Of a stretch of DNA of 64,000 nt, positions 25,592 through 36,872 are shown piece by piece (position 1 is the first letter of the stretch; each line of letters starts with the position of its first letter). The stretch spans positions 132,305,182-132,369,181 of the forward strand of contig CM043967.1 of NCBI GenBank assembly GCA_014529385.2. Direction: 5' to 3'. The translations under genes and the position numbers were made by a program. The notes below the pieces were generated by a model, which did no database searches, was not told where the DNA came from, and saw only the letters and a program-made list of their open reading frames with translations. This DNA is from Adiantum capillus-veneris. Its lineage: Eukaryota; Streptophyta; Polypodiopsida; Polypodiales; Pteridaceae.

Positions 25592-26632
25592 GTGGTGCAG
25601 CACATGTTGAATACTATATCTATAAATGTGGAAAAATCTAGTGGTAATATCTTGTATGTGGATTCTTGTGTATCAAATCAAATGACCAGTCTTGGTGAAT
25701 GGTTCAAGGAAATTCAAAATTTACAAAGGACTGGTTATGTAGAAATTTTTGATGATATTGTGCATCCCATTATGCATACAACAAATGTGCCATTGTCTAT
25801 GAAAAATGGTAAAGTGAAGTACCTGGCTAATGTACTGCATGTACCCAGCATTACAAAGAACCTAGTTTTTGTTGAGAAAATGCTTGAGCAAGGTTTGCAG
25901 GTAGGTTTAACTCGGATGGTCTCTTTGTCAATGAACATTTGAATAATGGAAGGCTGATTGCACACAGAAAGAAAGTGGATCAAATGTTTACTTTGGATGT
26001 AAATGTGCCTGAGGTGAATGCTTCCATGTTTCCATAAGGTGCATGTGTTATTCTAGACATTGATATTTGGCACAAATGTATTGACCATGTAAATTTGTAG
26101 AGGATTAAAATAATGAAAACTAAAGATATGGTTATATGTTTACCTACATTTAGAGTTGTTGAAATGCAAAAAGTTTGTGAATATTGTAGCTTTTGAAAGC
26201 AGGCAAAAACATATTTTCCTCATGATAAGCATGTAAGCAAAAATGCATTGGATTTAATGCATACAGATGTATGGGATCTGACAAAAGACTACATCTATGG
26301 GTGAATGTAGATACTATGTGAGATTCATTGATGATCATACAAGGAAGGTATGTATCTATTTTATGAAGCAAAAAAGTGATCTTTTTATGCACTTTCAGAG
26401 TTTCAAAGTTATGATTGAAAAATAGGTTGGAAAACATGTAAGGTGTATGAGGTCAAATAAAGGGCGAGAATAGCGCTCTAATGAATTTAATGGTTTTTTG
26501 AAAAAGCATGGAATTTAGAGGCAATTTTCATGCAAGTATATTCCTGGCACAATGGTGTTGCTAAATAAAAGAACATGCACATTGCAAAAGTTGCTAGAGC
26601 ATTGATGAATGAGAAGAACTTGCCTTATTATT
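25592..26632 (+). pseudogene. Ty1/copia Pol part 1: protease and integrase
   Basis: An aspartic protease region reads LYVDSCVSNQMT (about 25655-25690), where the usual catalytic DSG is DSC, a likely inactivating change. GKVKYLANVLHVPSITKNL follows, then the GAG-pre-integrase HK--DHVN zone near 26070-26095. Integrase-core pieces are ALDLMHTDVW (first Asp, about 26245-26275), FIDDHTRK (second Asp, about 26320-26350) and the NGVAK-KNMHIAKVARALM zone (about 26550-26610), which lacks the usual third catalytic Glu. The frame is lost at many points. The coding is then split by the insertion at 26633 and resumes at 33637. Confidence 0.8.
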
Positions 26633-27488
26633 TGTTAACTGAGTCACACGTCAGTTAACAGGAGCTGCTAAAGACCGACGATGTACGGATGCACATTGAG
26701 GATGAATACGAAGAAGCACTAAAGATTGGAGTTACACATTTTCCATATTTTCCCAAAATGGTCATGTATTGTAAATTAGAACATGTCAGTTAGTATGCCA
26801 AGGTAGCAGATTCAGTAAGTGGTGGAGCCCTAAAGGCCTTGGATACCCAGACATTGCATATTTTTACCCTAGGTATATAAGGCAGCGTGTAAAGGAAATT
26901 AGGGTTCTCAAGCTCATTGGTTGAGAGCACTCTTGGGTGAGAGCTCTTGCGGTGTGTGGCTATGGAGTCCTTGAGCTTCTCCTTGCTCATGAAACTTGAT
27001 TAACACTGATCATTGATTCATTCTCTTTCACTATGCCTCTCTCATGCTTCTTATGATTGCCTATGATGCTTAGATTAACTAGATCTTAACTAATTAGTGG
27101 TTAATCCCGCTCTAATCTTGTGTGATTGCCCTCTTTTTCTTGCGTGTGCATGTAGGTTTGATTGGAGTGTGGTGCTCGATAGATCTATGTGTGTGTGCTT
27201 GTGATCAGTGTGTTGCATGATATGATTATTGTTGTGTGTGTCTTGCAATCGTAGTCTGTGTGATTGGGTTGATTAGAGGTGAAGAGAAGTGGATGTGGAG
27301 ATTGCCCTTCATTGTGGCTTAGCTCCTCCATAAACCGAGAAGCTCACCTCGTAGAGTTAACCAATAATGTTGCCATGATTAACTCACTAACCGTGTGAGT
27401 GTTTCCATGCCTTAGTCGAGTAGCTCATCCCTCTGGATTGATAATTTTGTTGGTCATTGGAGCTATTGCAACGATGGGACCCCCAACA
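26633..27488 (+). repeat. 5' LTR of family B (856 bp)
   Basis: Same ends as the 3' LTR; it lacks about 68 bp present there (32856-32930 zone). gtatataaggcagcgtg (about 26872-26888) is a likely TATA region. Antisense frames reading MSKEKLKDSIATH occur in every LTR copy and are shadows of conserved LTR sequence. Confidence 0.9.
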
Positions 27489-27508
27489 TTTGGCGGCGCT
27501 ACCGGGGA
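27489..27508 (+). promoter_or_regulatory. Primer-binding site, probably tRNA-Asp type
   Basis: ttTGGCGGCGCTACCGGGGA resembles the plant retrotransposon PBS complementary to the tRNA-Asp 3' end, with small differences. It directly follows the LTR terminus. Confidence 0.7.
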
Positions 27509-29314
27509 TGATGGCCTACGCTAGTGTAATTGTGGGATAATCGAATGCGTTTCCTCACTAATTTCACTACTAACTTCACTTGTGTGTTTATGTTTTTTGT
27601 GGATTTTGGATGTGTGTGCATGAAGCAATGTGTTCATAATTCCCTAATTTGTCACCGTATCTTGCCAATTGTGTGTTTACACACTCTTCACACTAACCCC
27701 TTGCTAATTTGACTAATTTTTGCTAACTTATTAATTTACTATGAAGGATTGGAGCATTCAACAATTCAATTGATCTTCAATGGAAATGTAATCAAGGTGG
27801 TATTCGCAACCTCCCTAGAAACTAAGGATGTGTAGAATTGTGTAGAGATCCCACCACGATGCAATGTAATGTTGATGCAATGCAATGTTGATGCTATGTT
27901 GGATTGAAAATTTTTCGATTGTTCATTTTCATGCCGTCGTAATGCCGAAATTTTTAAGATTTGGTGGCGTATGAATTTGACAAGTTTCAATTGCTAATTG
28001 GTGAATGTGTGTTGCTAATTGGGTGCCTAATTGAGTTAATTGCATGCTTGGATGGTCAATTGCAAGTGTGTGTGCACTAAAATCAAGTGTATCTGCATTC
28101 TAATTGAGTGTTGTCCAGAACTGTGATGACCTCGGCTCGAATGATCACCAAAACTATTTTTGCACTTCCCGGTTTTTTTTTCCAGTGATTTTCTGATGTT
28201 TCTGGTTTTTCGTTGTTTGCTCGATGTGTGACTCTTTCGGCTTTGCTTTTTTGCTTTTCTACCTCTTTCGACGACTTTCTTTTTATTTTTATTAAATTTT
28301 TTGATTTTTTGAAAAAAGTTTTGATTTTTTATATTTTTTGTAAACTTTTATATTTTTTTGGAGTTTTTTAAATTTTGTGATTTATTGGGATTTTTTCTGA
28401 TCCATTTTTAAATTTTTATGATTTTTTTAAGTTTTTTACTTTTTTCTAAATTTTTTTGTCAATTAAAAAAAAAAAAACAATTATATGAGCTTTTTATTTT
28501 TTATGTAAATTTTTATGTGAGTTTTCTAATATTTTTGAAAATTTTAAACCTTTTTATGATTTTTTTATTTTGTGATTTTGTGATTTTTTTTTTGACTAAT
28601 ACACAAATAAATGAAATGAAAGTGAGAAAAAAAAAGAAAATGAATTTGAAATGAAATGTAAAGGGAAAAAATAAAATTGAAATGAAATGAAATTTAAAAG
28701 AAATCACAACAAAATGAAATGAAATTAAAATGAAATTGAAAAGAAACAAAATGAAATGAATAAAATACAAAAGTCAATGACAAAAAAAAAAGCAAAAAGA
28801 CAAAAGGCTCCAGCATGCACGTTGAGAAAAGAAAGAAAGAGGTCCCCCCCTTTTTTTTGTCTTCTTATAGCTTAATGAATAGTGTGTTTTGTGTGTAAGG
28901 GTGCGTTCATGCATGTGTGTGTGTCGTGGTTGACGGCGTTCACGCGCACAGAGGAGGGAGACATTGAAGTAAGTTCACAGATCATCATAGCTCAATTTCA
29001 TGTGATCACAACATAAGATATGCCAGACGACGTCATACTGGGAATGCTAATGGCCCAGAAGATGTTAGAGATACGGAACGTAAACAGGATGCAGTCTTGA
29101 GAGACAACAAAGAATGAATACCAAGACTGGTCACTTGCGGACGACAGCACAAAGTTCTCGAGCACACTTAAAATGGAGACCGACCCCAAAGAAAATCTTA
29201 TTGAATATGATTCATCTCCATCGAATAGAACTTTAGAAGAGCTTAAAGCAAACCAGACAATAACAAGTGCAAATCAAACAGAGCAAAGAGCAACCACAAT
29301 AGCTATTGAGTAGA
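27509..29314 (+). other. Family B leader and 5' gag fragment with low-complexity core
   Basis: 28240-28600 is extremely T-rich and 28600-28800 switches to A-rich gaaat-like repeats, giving strand asymmetry. Near 29010-29310 a plus frame reads DDVILGMLMAQKMLEIRN, suggesting gag-type coding. Other frames here are compositional. Confidence 0.5.
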
Positions 29315-30068
29315 TGCTGGGGGTCCCATCGTTGCAATAGCTCCAATGACCAACAAAATTATCAATCCGGAGGGATGAGCTACCCGGCTAGGGCATGGAA
29401 ACACTCACACAGTTAGTGAGCTAATCGTGGCAACACAAATGGTTAACTCTATATTGAGCACCACACTCCAATCAAACCTACATGCATACACAAGCAAGAG
29501 AGGGAAATCACACAAGATTAGAGAGGGATTAACCAGTAATTAGTTAAGATCTAGCTAATCTAAGTATCATAGGAAATCATAGGAAGTATGAGAGAGGCAT
29601 AGTGAAAGAGAATGAATCATTGATTAGTGTTAATCAAGTCTCATGAGCAAGGAGAAGCTCAAGGACTCCATAGCCACACACCTCAAGAGCTCTCACCAAA
29701 GAGTGCTCTCAACAAATGAGCTTGAGAACCCTAATTTCCTTTACACATTGCCTTATATACCTAGGGTAAAAATATGCAATGTCCGGGCATCCAAGGCCTT
29801 TAGGGCTCCACCACTTACTGAATCTGCTACCTAGGCACACTAACTGACCTGCTCTTTACAGTTTGGAACTCCCATTGAGCCCGTAACACATTAAAAGACT
29901 ACAATGGCTTGATATAAATCGGAAATTTACAATACGTGACCATTTTGGAAAAAACGTGAAAAAATTGTAACTTCAATCTTCACTGCTTCTTTGTATTCAT
30001 CCTCGATGTGCATCCGTATGTCTTCGGTATTTAGTAGCTTCTGTTAACTGACATTGACTCAGTTAACA
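29315..30068 (-). mobile_element. Inverted family B LTR (probable solo LTR)
   Basis: This is the reverse complement of the flanking family B LTRs: it starts tgctgggggtccc and ends cattgactcagttaaca. On the minus strand no PBS follows its end (plus 29314) and no purine tract precedes its start (plus 30069), so it is not part of a full minus-strand element. It interrupts the gag-like reading between 29310 and 30080. A clean 5-bp duplication is not visible (gtaga versus acaga). Confidence 0.75.
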
Positions 30069-32713
30069 ACAGAGAATGCCACCAAAGCCAAAAGTTAAGA
30101 AGAACGGGGTTGTAGACAACTAAGAAGCAGTAGAAAGTCCAAAGATCAACTACTCATTGCCTGTCGAATCAACCAATGCAAGTCAGAATGGAGCACAAAG
30201 TTGCAAGCCACCTTCCATAAAGACACAGCTTGATCAAGATGAGACCATGACAAAAGTAGGACAAAGATCTTCAATAGAGCCAACAATGAGAATAACTGTA
30301 GTTCTCAACAGTACAAAAGGAGCAAGTGTCAGATGCAATGCTCTACTGGATAATGAAGCAAAGTACAATATGGTTGAAAAAAACATCCAAAGAATTCTAT
30401 AGCTTACTCAGGACAAGCCATGTAATAGAGAAATCATGGGTAAGGCTACAAGTAAAAAAGAATTGGTTGCTATCCTTAGCATCCAGAATCATGAAGAGCA
30501 GGTAAAGTTTCAAGTCAAGCCTTCAAAGGAAATGCTTGTAGATGTCATCATTGGACATCAGTGGTTAGACCAACACAACGCTTACAAAGAAGATACAATG
30601 CTAATACTCTCTTCTCCCCAAAGAGGAAGCCAACAACAATTACAGGTACCATTAATGATAGGTTTAGAGTTGCAAAAGTCGCAAGAATAAGACAAATCTT
30701 GCAGACAAATGTAAATCCAAAGTGGACCTTTCATCAATTAGAAAAGAAGGTGTGATAGCATATGCCTTTACATCAAAGAACCCTCATGGATCAGCTTCTT
30801 CAAGCAAGTCAGGCTTTCAAAACTTCAAGTCAAATGCTGACCCAATTGAAACCTCTAGGGAGACACCCAAAAAAGCAAAGATATATCAACCAAAGTACTC
30901 AAGAAAGGAAAGGAAAGTCAAGAAAGTGTTTGTTTTGAGCAATTTAGTCAAAGTCAATGATCCAATTTGGATTAAAGACGGGAAATCAACACAGAAAGAC
31001 AAATACATGGGATGGATAGCATCACAATGGAGCTTAAAAGAACAAGAGTACTATAGAGGTAACAGACACATATGGGTACCAAAACCGTAGGTTACAGTAT
31101 ACGAAGTAACTTTGAGTCCCTCTCAAGAAAGAAGGCCCACAAAGTATCAACCTCAATAATATCTTAGGATACCTAAGAAGCAGGTATACAACAGAACAAC
31201 ACCAAAGATACTAAAGTATACCACAACTCTCAAGAGTATACAAACAAAGACGGATCTCAAAGAATCTTCTTCTTGGACAAGGATTCTACATAGGATATAC
31301 AAAGATTTGGCTACCAGTCAACCACAAGCCAACTACAACTACACCAGACCTGCATGAAGATCTCAAGAACTCAACAAGACCTAGGTTTCAACAAAGTCAA
31401 CAATGGAGATACAAAGGTCATTTAGAGATTTGGATTCCTAAGTCTTCCAATGATCCTAGTCAAAATCCAACTGCCGACAACCAACAGAGGCCTACAACAA
31501 CATCAAAGACTCTTACAAACAGGCCCAATTGGAGAATCAAATAGACAATGGAGTCTTCACAGTCAAAGAAGGACAACCCAACCAATGATGCAAATTCAAA
31601 GATGATAAAACAGGTATGGCAAAAGAAACCTTCAATGCCAACTTGGTCCTTCACTAATTGTCCTTTTGAGGATTCTAGCTTACTGTTACCTGAAGGAATG
31701 TTTGTAGTAAGCACAAGAATGTAAAATGTCAAGTTGGTAGGGTGCAAAAAACATTCTTTGGCATAGTTAGAGTCGTGTTGTTGAGCCATAAAATGAGCAA
31801 AGCATTAGTCCCAAAGCTTCAAGTCATATTAAACTCTATGCTAAGAGTCATAGTTATTTTTCTTACACTCGAGCTAGAAGAGTTGAGCATATCTAAGTTG
31901 TGTCACTCATGATGGATGAGATGAGCATAAGAGTCAAAGTCTATTAACTTACAATTGGTGGAGTGTCATAAGTCCAACACTCACACACAATGCACAGTCA
32001 GAGGAAAGCACATATCCTCAACAATGAAAACCATTCTTAAAGGGGTGCCAGCTTGCAAAGCCATGCCATATGCTTTTATAGCTACACCATATTTTTGAAG
32101 AACCCCTCAAAATCTTTCTTGCACAGCATATTGTTTTCCATGCATTTTTTGTGTATGCATAAATAGGATGTCCCACCATTGGACATATACATTAAACACT
32201 CTTTTTTTGCTTCCACCTATGCACCTCGAGTGGACTATAACAGGCAAACCAATGTTCCATCATGCTACTCTTTCATATTTTCATCTTTTTTAATTCTATA
32301 TCTATTAGCAAATAATCCCTTGAGTACTTTATTAATATTTTCCATGCTAATAAATACTCCAAAAATGCATGTATCCCAAAGACACTTTTTTCCCACTGTT
32401 TTTTTTTCCCTTTGGTCATCCAGGTATTAGACCCTAATCTAGAACCTCATCATTGTACTTCCCTTGTACATACTTTTCATAACTAAACAGTAGCCTCCTC
32501 ATTATGTTATTACAACGGACAAATGCAACATCATCTCTCACATCAAACATATTTGGACCAATCAAGATGCTATAGCAAATTGAACCTCATCAACAAATTC
32601 AATGACAAATAAAGACAATTAGCCCATTAACAACCAATCAAAAACCCTTAACAGTCTCCATGGACACTTTTCAATAGTGTCCGAGGATGGGTACTAAATT
32701 CGGAAGGGGGGAA
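30069..32713 (+). pseudogene. Family B Gag/retropepsin remnant
   Basis: Open pieces at 30157-30402, 30436-30690 and 30722-31090 read in one direction. NALLDNEAKYNMVEKNI (about 30335-30385) resembles a clan AA protease in which the D-S/T-G triad is D-N-E, and VDVIIGHQWLDQHN (about 30541-30582) resembles the second conserved retropepsin strand. 30722-31090 is lysine-rich, ending WVPKP. Downstream to 32700 there are mostly stops. A polypurine tract, ggaaggggggaa, lies at 32702-32713. No RT, RNase H or integrase was found. Confidence 0.6.
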
Positions 32714-33636
32714 TGTTAACTGAGTCAATGTCAGTGGACACGAGCTGCTAAAGACCAAAGACGCACGGATGCACATCGAGGATGAATATGAAGAAGCACT
32801 AAAGATTGGATTTACACATTTTCCACGTTTTCCCAAAATGGTCATGTATTGTAAATTCTCAATTTATTTCAAGCCATTGTAATATTTTAATGTGTTACGG
32901 GCTCAATGGGAGTTCCAAGCTGTAAAGAACAGGTCAGTTAGTGTGCCTAGGTAGCAGATTCAGTAAGTGGTGGAGCCCTAAAGGCCTTGGGTGGCCGGAC
33001 ATTGCATATTTTTACCCTAGGTATATAAGGCAGCGTGTAAAGGAAATTAGGGTTCTCAAGCTCATTGGTTGAGAGCACTCTTGGGTGAGAGCTCTTGAGG
33101 TATGTGGCTATGGAGTCCTTGATCTTCTCCTTGTTCATGAGACTTGATTAACACTAATCAATGATTCATTCTCTTTCACTATGCCTCTCTCATGCTTTTT
33201 ATGATTTCCTATGATGCTGAGATTAACTAGATCTTAACTAATTAGTGGTTAATCCCACTCTAATCTTGTATGATTGCCCTCTTGTGCTTGTGTGTGCATG
33301 TAGGTTTGATTGGAGTGTGGTGTTCGATAGATCTATGTGTGTGTGCTTGTGATTAGCGTGTTGCATGATAGGATTAGTGTTGTGTGCGTATTGCAATCGT
33401 AGTGTGTGTGATTGGGTTTATTAGAGGTGAGGAGAAGTGGATGTGGAGATTGCTCTTCATTGTGGCTTAGCTCCTCCATAGGCCGAGAAGCTCACCTTGT
33501 AAAGTTAACCATTTGTGTTTCCATGATTAGCTCACTAACCATGTGAGTATTTCCATGCACTAGCCGGGTAGCTCATCCCTTCGGATTGATAATTTTGTTG
33601 GTCATTGGAGCTATTGCAACAATGGGACCCCCAACA
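32714..33636 (+). repeat. 3' LTR of family B (923 bp)
   Basis: Follows the purine tract, starts TGTTAACTGAG and ends cccccaaca. gtatataaggcagcg lies at about 33020-33035. It is more complete than the 5' LTR. Confidence 0.9.
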
Positions 33637-34523
33637 CTACTGCTGCAATACATGATATGACACTTGAAGAGAAGTTCAGTGGTGAAAAATTAGATGTATC
33701 AGATTTTAAAGTGTTTGGATGTGTTGCTTATGTGCATGTGCCGGATCATATAAGAAGTAAGATTGATCCAAAAGTAAAATATGCATGTTCCTTGGCTATT
33801 CTCTTGAGCAAAAAGGGTACAAGTTTTACAATCCTATCACGGGTAAAGTGAGGGTGAGAAAGATGTCATTTTTGATGAAATGATAAGTTCATATGCTGAT
33901 GTAATTAAAGATGATCTGGGGCTGATGTAAGAGAAAATGTGGCTGTAAAAAATACAAGTGTATAGTCACAAGTTTTAAGTAGGCCGCAAGGGTCATCTAG
34001 TGCAGGTCATGGTGAGAATCCATGGAGAGACATGTCGCATGAAAGAGTGAGTCTTGCTAACTCTTCAAATGCATCAAAGAAAGGGAAGGAAACAATTGAT
34101 GATGCCCCTAAGTTACCAAATCTGATTGTTGGTTATGATGATGGTGATAGAAGTGGTTCTGAGTAGAGTTTAGATGAGGACTTTGGCATACCCTCTATGA
34201 AGACTCTGGGTGCAAGAAGGATGCAAGTAGGGAACAAGGAACCTAGAAGTGATCTTGGACCAACACTTCAAAAAGAGTAATAAATCCTGTGCATAGATTG
34301 ACTTATAACAATTATGTGGCTCGTCATTGTGCAAATATGAAAAATATTATAGAGGAGGTAGAACCCACATGTTTTGAGGATGCTATTGAAGATGAAAATG
34401 GTAGCAAGCTATGGATAAATAAATGGCTACACTTGATACAAATGGAACATGGGAATTGGTGCCATTACCAAAAGGTAAAAATGCAATTGGATGTAAGTGG
34501 TTTACAAAATAAAGCACAATGCA
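33637..34523 (+). pseudogene. Ty1/copia Pol part 2: integrase C-terminus and start of RT
   Basis: It resumes the copia integrase after the family B insertion: FKVFGCVAYVHVPDHIRSK (about 33708-33765) is the conserved integrase C-terminal block. A variable linker follows, then the RVT_2 entry EPTCFEDAIEDENGSKLW (about 34361-34415) and GNWCHYQKVKM, a degraded form of the RT N-terminus. The coding stops at VYKIKHNA-type sequence, and at about 34520-34524 it meets antisense gypsy integrase, so the rest of RT, RNase H and the 3' LTR are missing. Multiple stops. Confidence 0.8.
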
Positions 34524-34640
34524 TATGCCTCCGCATCTTTGAACAATGTTGGCCACCATATTCCTTCATGAAGTACTAGCCTTGCAGTTTTATCAGCTGA
34601 AAAATGTCCCCTTGGCTGACCTGAGTGTGCTTATTCTAGG
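34520..34640 (-). pseudogene. Gypsy family A integrase, N-terminal zinc-binding part
   Basis: Minus-strand reading GHFSADKTARLVLHEGIWWP followed by TLFKDAEAY is the HHCC-domain signature of Ty3/gypsy integrases. It is cut at the junction with copia at about 34520-34524, before the Cys pair and the whole DDE catalytic core. Confidence 0.75.
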
Positions 34641-35137
34641 ATAAAGAAATGTTCAATTTCAATAGCATACAATCATAATATATCATCCTTTCCCTACCTA
34701 TACAATCATGTTTGCAATCAGCAAATAGTGATTTTCTTCTTCTCTACGGTTCTCAATCGTGCTTTACCCCATCCCTTTGGGAAGGTCTTGCTTTTTAAGT
34801 ACTTGAATATGTAAGTAGTCCATTTGTACGCTTGTATTACTCAAAATAGGGTGGCATGTTCCATTGGAGGTTGCTTTTAACAGGTTTCACATGATTTTAT
34901 GTAATTATGGACACTGTTTTCCATGTTTTGCCAGTATACCCCAAGTCTCCTTAGTCTTTGGTGTGTTTGTGTCCTTCCATTGTGAAACCCCGGGTGTTGT
35001 ATATGATCCTGTTTAAATTGTGAAACCCCGTGTGTTGTATATGAGCCTGTTTGTGGTAGTATTCATTCTCGTCTGGCTATACACATAGTCTCAAAATCTC
35101 ATCCTTACCCTTCTTGTAAAATCGATCGTCCAGCTAA
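34641..35137 (-). other. RNase H-integrase linker of gypsy family A, with 38-bp tandem repeat
   Basis: Minus-strand coding is expected here but is full of stops. 34980-35017 and 35018-35055 are a tandem duplication (ttgtgaaaccccg-gtgttg) of 38 bp, a length that breaks frame. Confidence 0.6.
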
Positions 35138-35142
35138 AAGCT

Positions 35143-35283
35143 TGTGAGGACAAGGGTAGGAACAGTCCGGGCCAAGGGCCAAGACGGACATGCAGTTAAG
35201 GGGGTCCCTATATTTAGAAGGCCAAGGGCCTATATAGGGCATGGCTGGGTGGAGATTAGGATGTCAGTTCACATGTCCTTTCA
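35143..35283 (+). repeat. 5' LTR (141 bp)
   Basis: Starts tgtgaggacaaggg and ends tgtcctttca. It contains an internal inverted repeat (ggtccctatat and ctatatagggc) around a TATA-like tatatag. It matches 40406-40545. Confidence 0.95.
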
Positions 35284-35284
35284 C

Positions 35285-35297
35285 TGGTATCAAAGCC
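35285..35297 (+). promoter_or_regulatory. Primer-binding site (tRNA-iMet type)
   Basis: TGGTATCAAAGCC starts one base after the 5' LTR end, confirming element orientation and LTR boundary. Confidence 0.85.
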
Positions 35298-36275
35298 ACT
35301 CTTTTTTGGGACACAGGCATGGAGAGCCAGCCGTTTTTAGCTTTGCATGTGCATGAGGAGGGGAGCCATGGAAAAGAGCCCTACTCAGGCGGGAGAGAAC
35401 TCTCAGGGCGAGCACCATGTGCAGGCCCCTTGAGGCGAGGAGGGAAGGACAATCGACTTCCACCATAGGCCGCACAGACGGGCTCGACGGATGCGCGTTG
35501 GGATTTGCAGCATAAGCCGTCATTGGGGCGACCCCCACAGAGCACCGCACACACTGCTACCTCCTTGCCAAGCTCTCGCGGCCCTGTCAGGCGCCATTGC
35601 TGACTGCAAACGCTACTTTGGTGTTGCTTTTTCACACCAAAAATGCCCAAACGCCTTTGGTCTTGGCCATTCCCCTCAAATTTTTTGAGGAAGGGTGCAT
35701 GCCCACCTCAGCATACACCCATACAAGCTACACGAGATACAGCATCCAAGCCAAACAAGTTTTGGCATCATACAAAGAGACGCACGGCCCTCGATTATCG
35801 GTATACAATTCAGAGATAAAGGAGTGATCAAGTTGCAGATTTTTGCAACTTAATTATTATACGACAATATTTTCGGTTGCCGCTCGTTAAAGCACCACCC
35901 GAGTCGACCATACACGGTAACCATAACTTCGCCGAAGCATAGGAAGCATACATCGGTGTTTGGAAGGGCATCCTCGGCTGCAAATCAATTGTTGATTTTG
36001 TGGTGGCTTGGGATTTACAATTCGATTTCAAATTAGACGTTCAGTTCAGTTGAAGACATAATTACCCAGTTAATTATTGCAACCTGCTACGAGCTAGTGC
36101 TGAAGTTCCTCGGTGTTCACCTCTTCGCCAATTCTACAGGGATTGGAAATTCACCTTCTTTACGACCGCCGGCGAGGTTAGCACAACTAACTACCTTTGT
36201 GTTCGATACGGTTACAAGTTTTTGTTGCATTCCAAGGTACTGTTTTCTCTTTTGTTCGCACAACACAGATTCTCC

Positions 36276-36872
36276 ATGAGTGCGGAAATTGATGATCAAC
36301 ACATGTTTGACTTTGAATATATCGAATGGGCTCCACCTGTGGATGTCATGGGGTCGGATACTCTCACGGAGAGTACCCTCGTGGCAACAGGGATGGATGG
36401 TGCAAACCGAGGTGATCAATCTCTGTCTCCTCGTTTATCAATCCCTCCTCCACAGAGCGTGCTGGATATTCTAGAGGATGACAGTCAATTTCTAGATGCC
36501 ATGGAGTTTGTCACTCGACAGGACTGGACAACTTTTGAAGCCCGATTTTGCAAGCTCGCTGTCAAGGTTCAAATCTTGGTTACACAAGTCGAAAATCTTA
36601 CACAACTAATTTACAGAATGCTACCAGAATCAGCTCTCCACTTGCCATCAACCCAGGGGGTTGCCAATTTACCAGTTATGAACAACAAGGTCCAACATGT
36701 CCACAATACTTCGGTTGTCGGAACAAATCAAGGCACGACCAACGTGGTCAGGAAGCGCCTATCACCATCCGAATTTCAACGTGCAAAAAGTCAAAAATTA
36801 TGCTTTATTTTCTTAGGAACACATAAAAAAAAGCAGTGCCCACATGTCGGAAAACTTAATCATGATGCATGA
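36276..36872 (+). CDS. Gag-like protein of the 35143-40545 element
   Basis: An intact ORF of 198 codons starting MSAEIDDQHMFDFEYIEW; the ATG at 36276 is chosen because the upstream 18 codons lack acidic Gag-like character and run into leader. The N-terminal half is acidic. Residues about 85-115 (FEARFCKLAVKVQILVTQVE, then NLTQLIYRML) look amphipathic and may form a coiled coil. The C-terminus is basic (VVRKRLSPSEF) and ends in CFIFLGTHKKKQCPH, which has C-x6-H-x4-C spacing. A normal CCHC knuckle would have Cys where the second Phe stands, so one ligand seems lost. The likely role is RNA binding and particle assembly, supplied without pol. It could also be the 5' remnant of a longer Gag. Confidence 0.6.
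   Translation: MSAEIDDQHMFDFEYIEWAPPVDVMGSDTLTESTLVATGMDGANRGDQSLSPRLSIPPPQSVLDILEDDSQFLDAMEFVTRQDWTTFEARFCKLAVKVQILVTQVENLTQLIYRMLPESALHLPSTQGVANLPVMNNKVQHVHNTSVVGTNQGTTNVVRKRLSPSEFQRAKSQKLCFIFLGTHKKKQCPHVGKLNHDA

Larger units (their letters stand above)
26633..33636 (+). mobile_element. 7.0-kb LTR retrotransposon (family B) nested in copia pol
   Basis: Two direct LTRs (26633-27488 and 32714-33636) start TGTTAACTGAGTCA and end gggacccccaaca. A PBS follows the left LTR and a purine tract precedes the right one. The insertion splits the copia integrase: LPYYL upstream and TTAAIHDM downstream are contiguous in copia. Flanks are ttatt and ctact, possibly a target duplication with two transitions. 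The internal part has gag and a retropepsin-like remnant but no RT or integrase that I can see, so the copy is deleted or non-autonomous. Confidence 0.85.

Noticed and set aside
26790-26990. Small conserved ORF reading MSKEKLKDSIATH, also at 29643 and 32947
   Set aside because: It is the antisense of the same LTR sequence in three LTR copies; conservation is explained by the repeat.
28418-28770. Phe/Lys-rich overlapping ORFs on both strands
   Set aside because: Low-complexity T-rich/A-rich DNA gives open frames by composition.
35290-35688. Overlapping GC-richer ORFs on both strands after the 5' LTR
   Set aside because: They lie in the leader between PBS and gag, overlap each other on both strands and show no domain.
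36222-36276. Upstream ATG at 36222 as the Gag start, and a 36-bp intron-like gtact…acag just before the second ATG
   Set aside because: The candidate intron is too short for plants, and the extra 18 residues look like leader; 36276 preferred.
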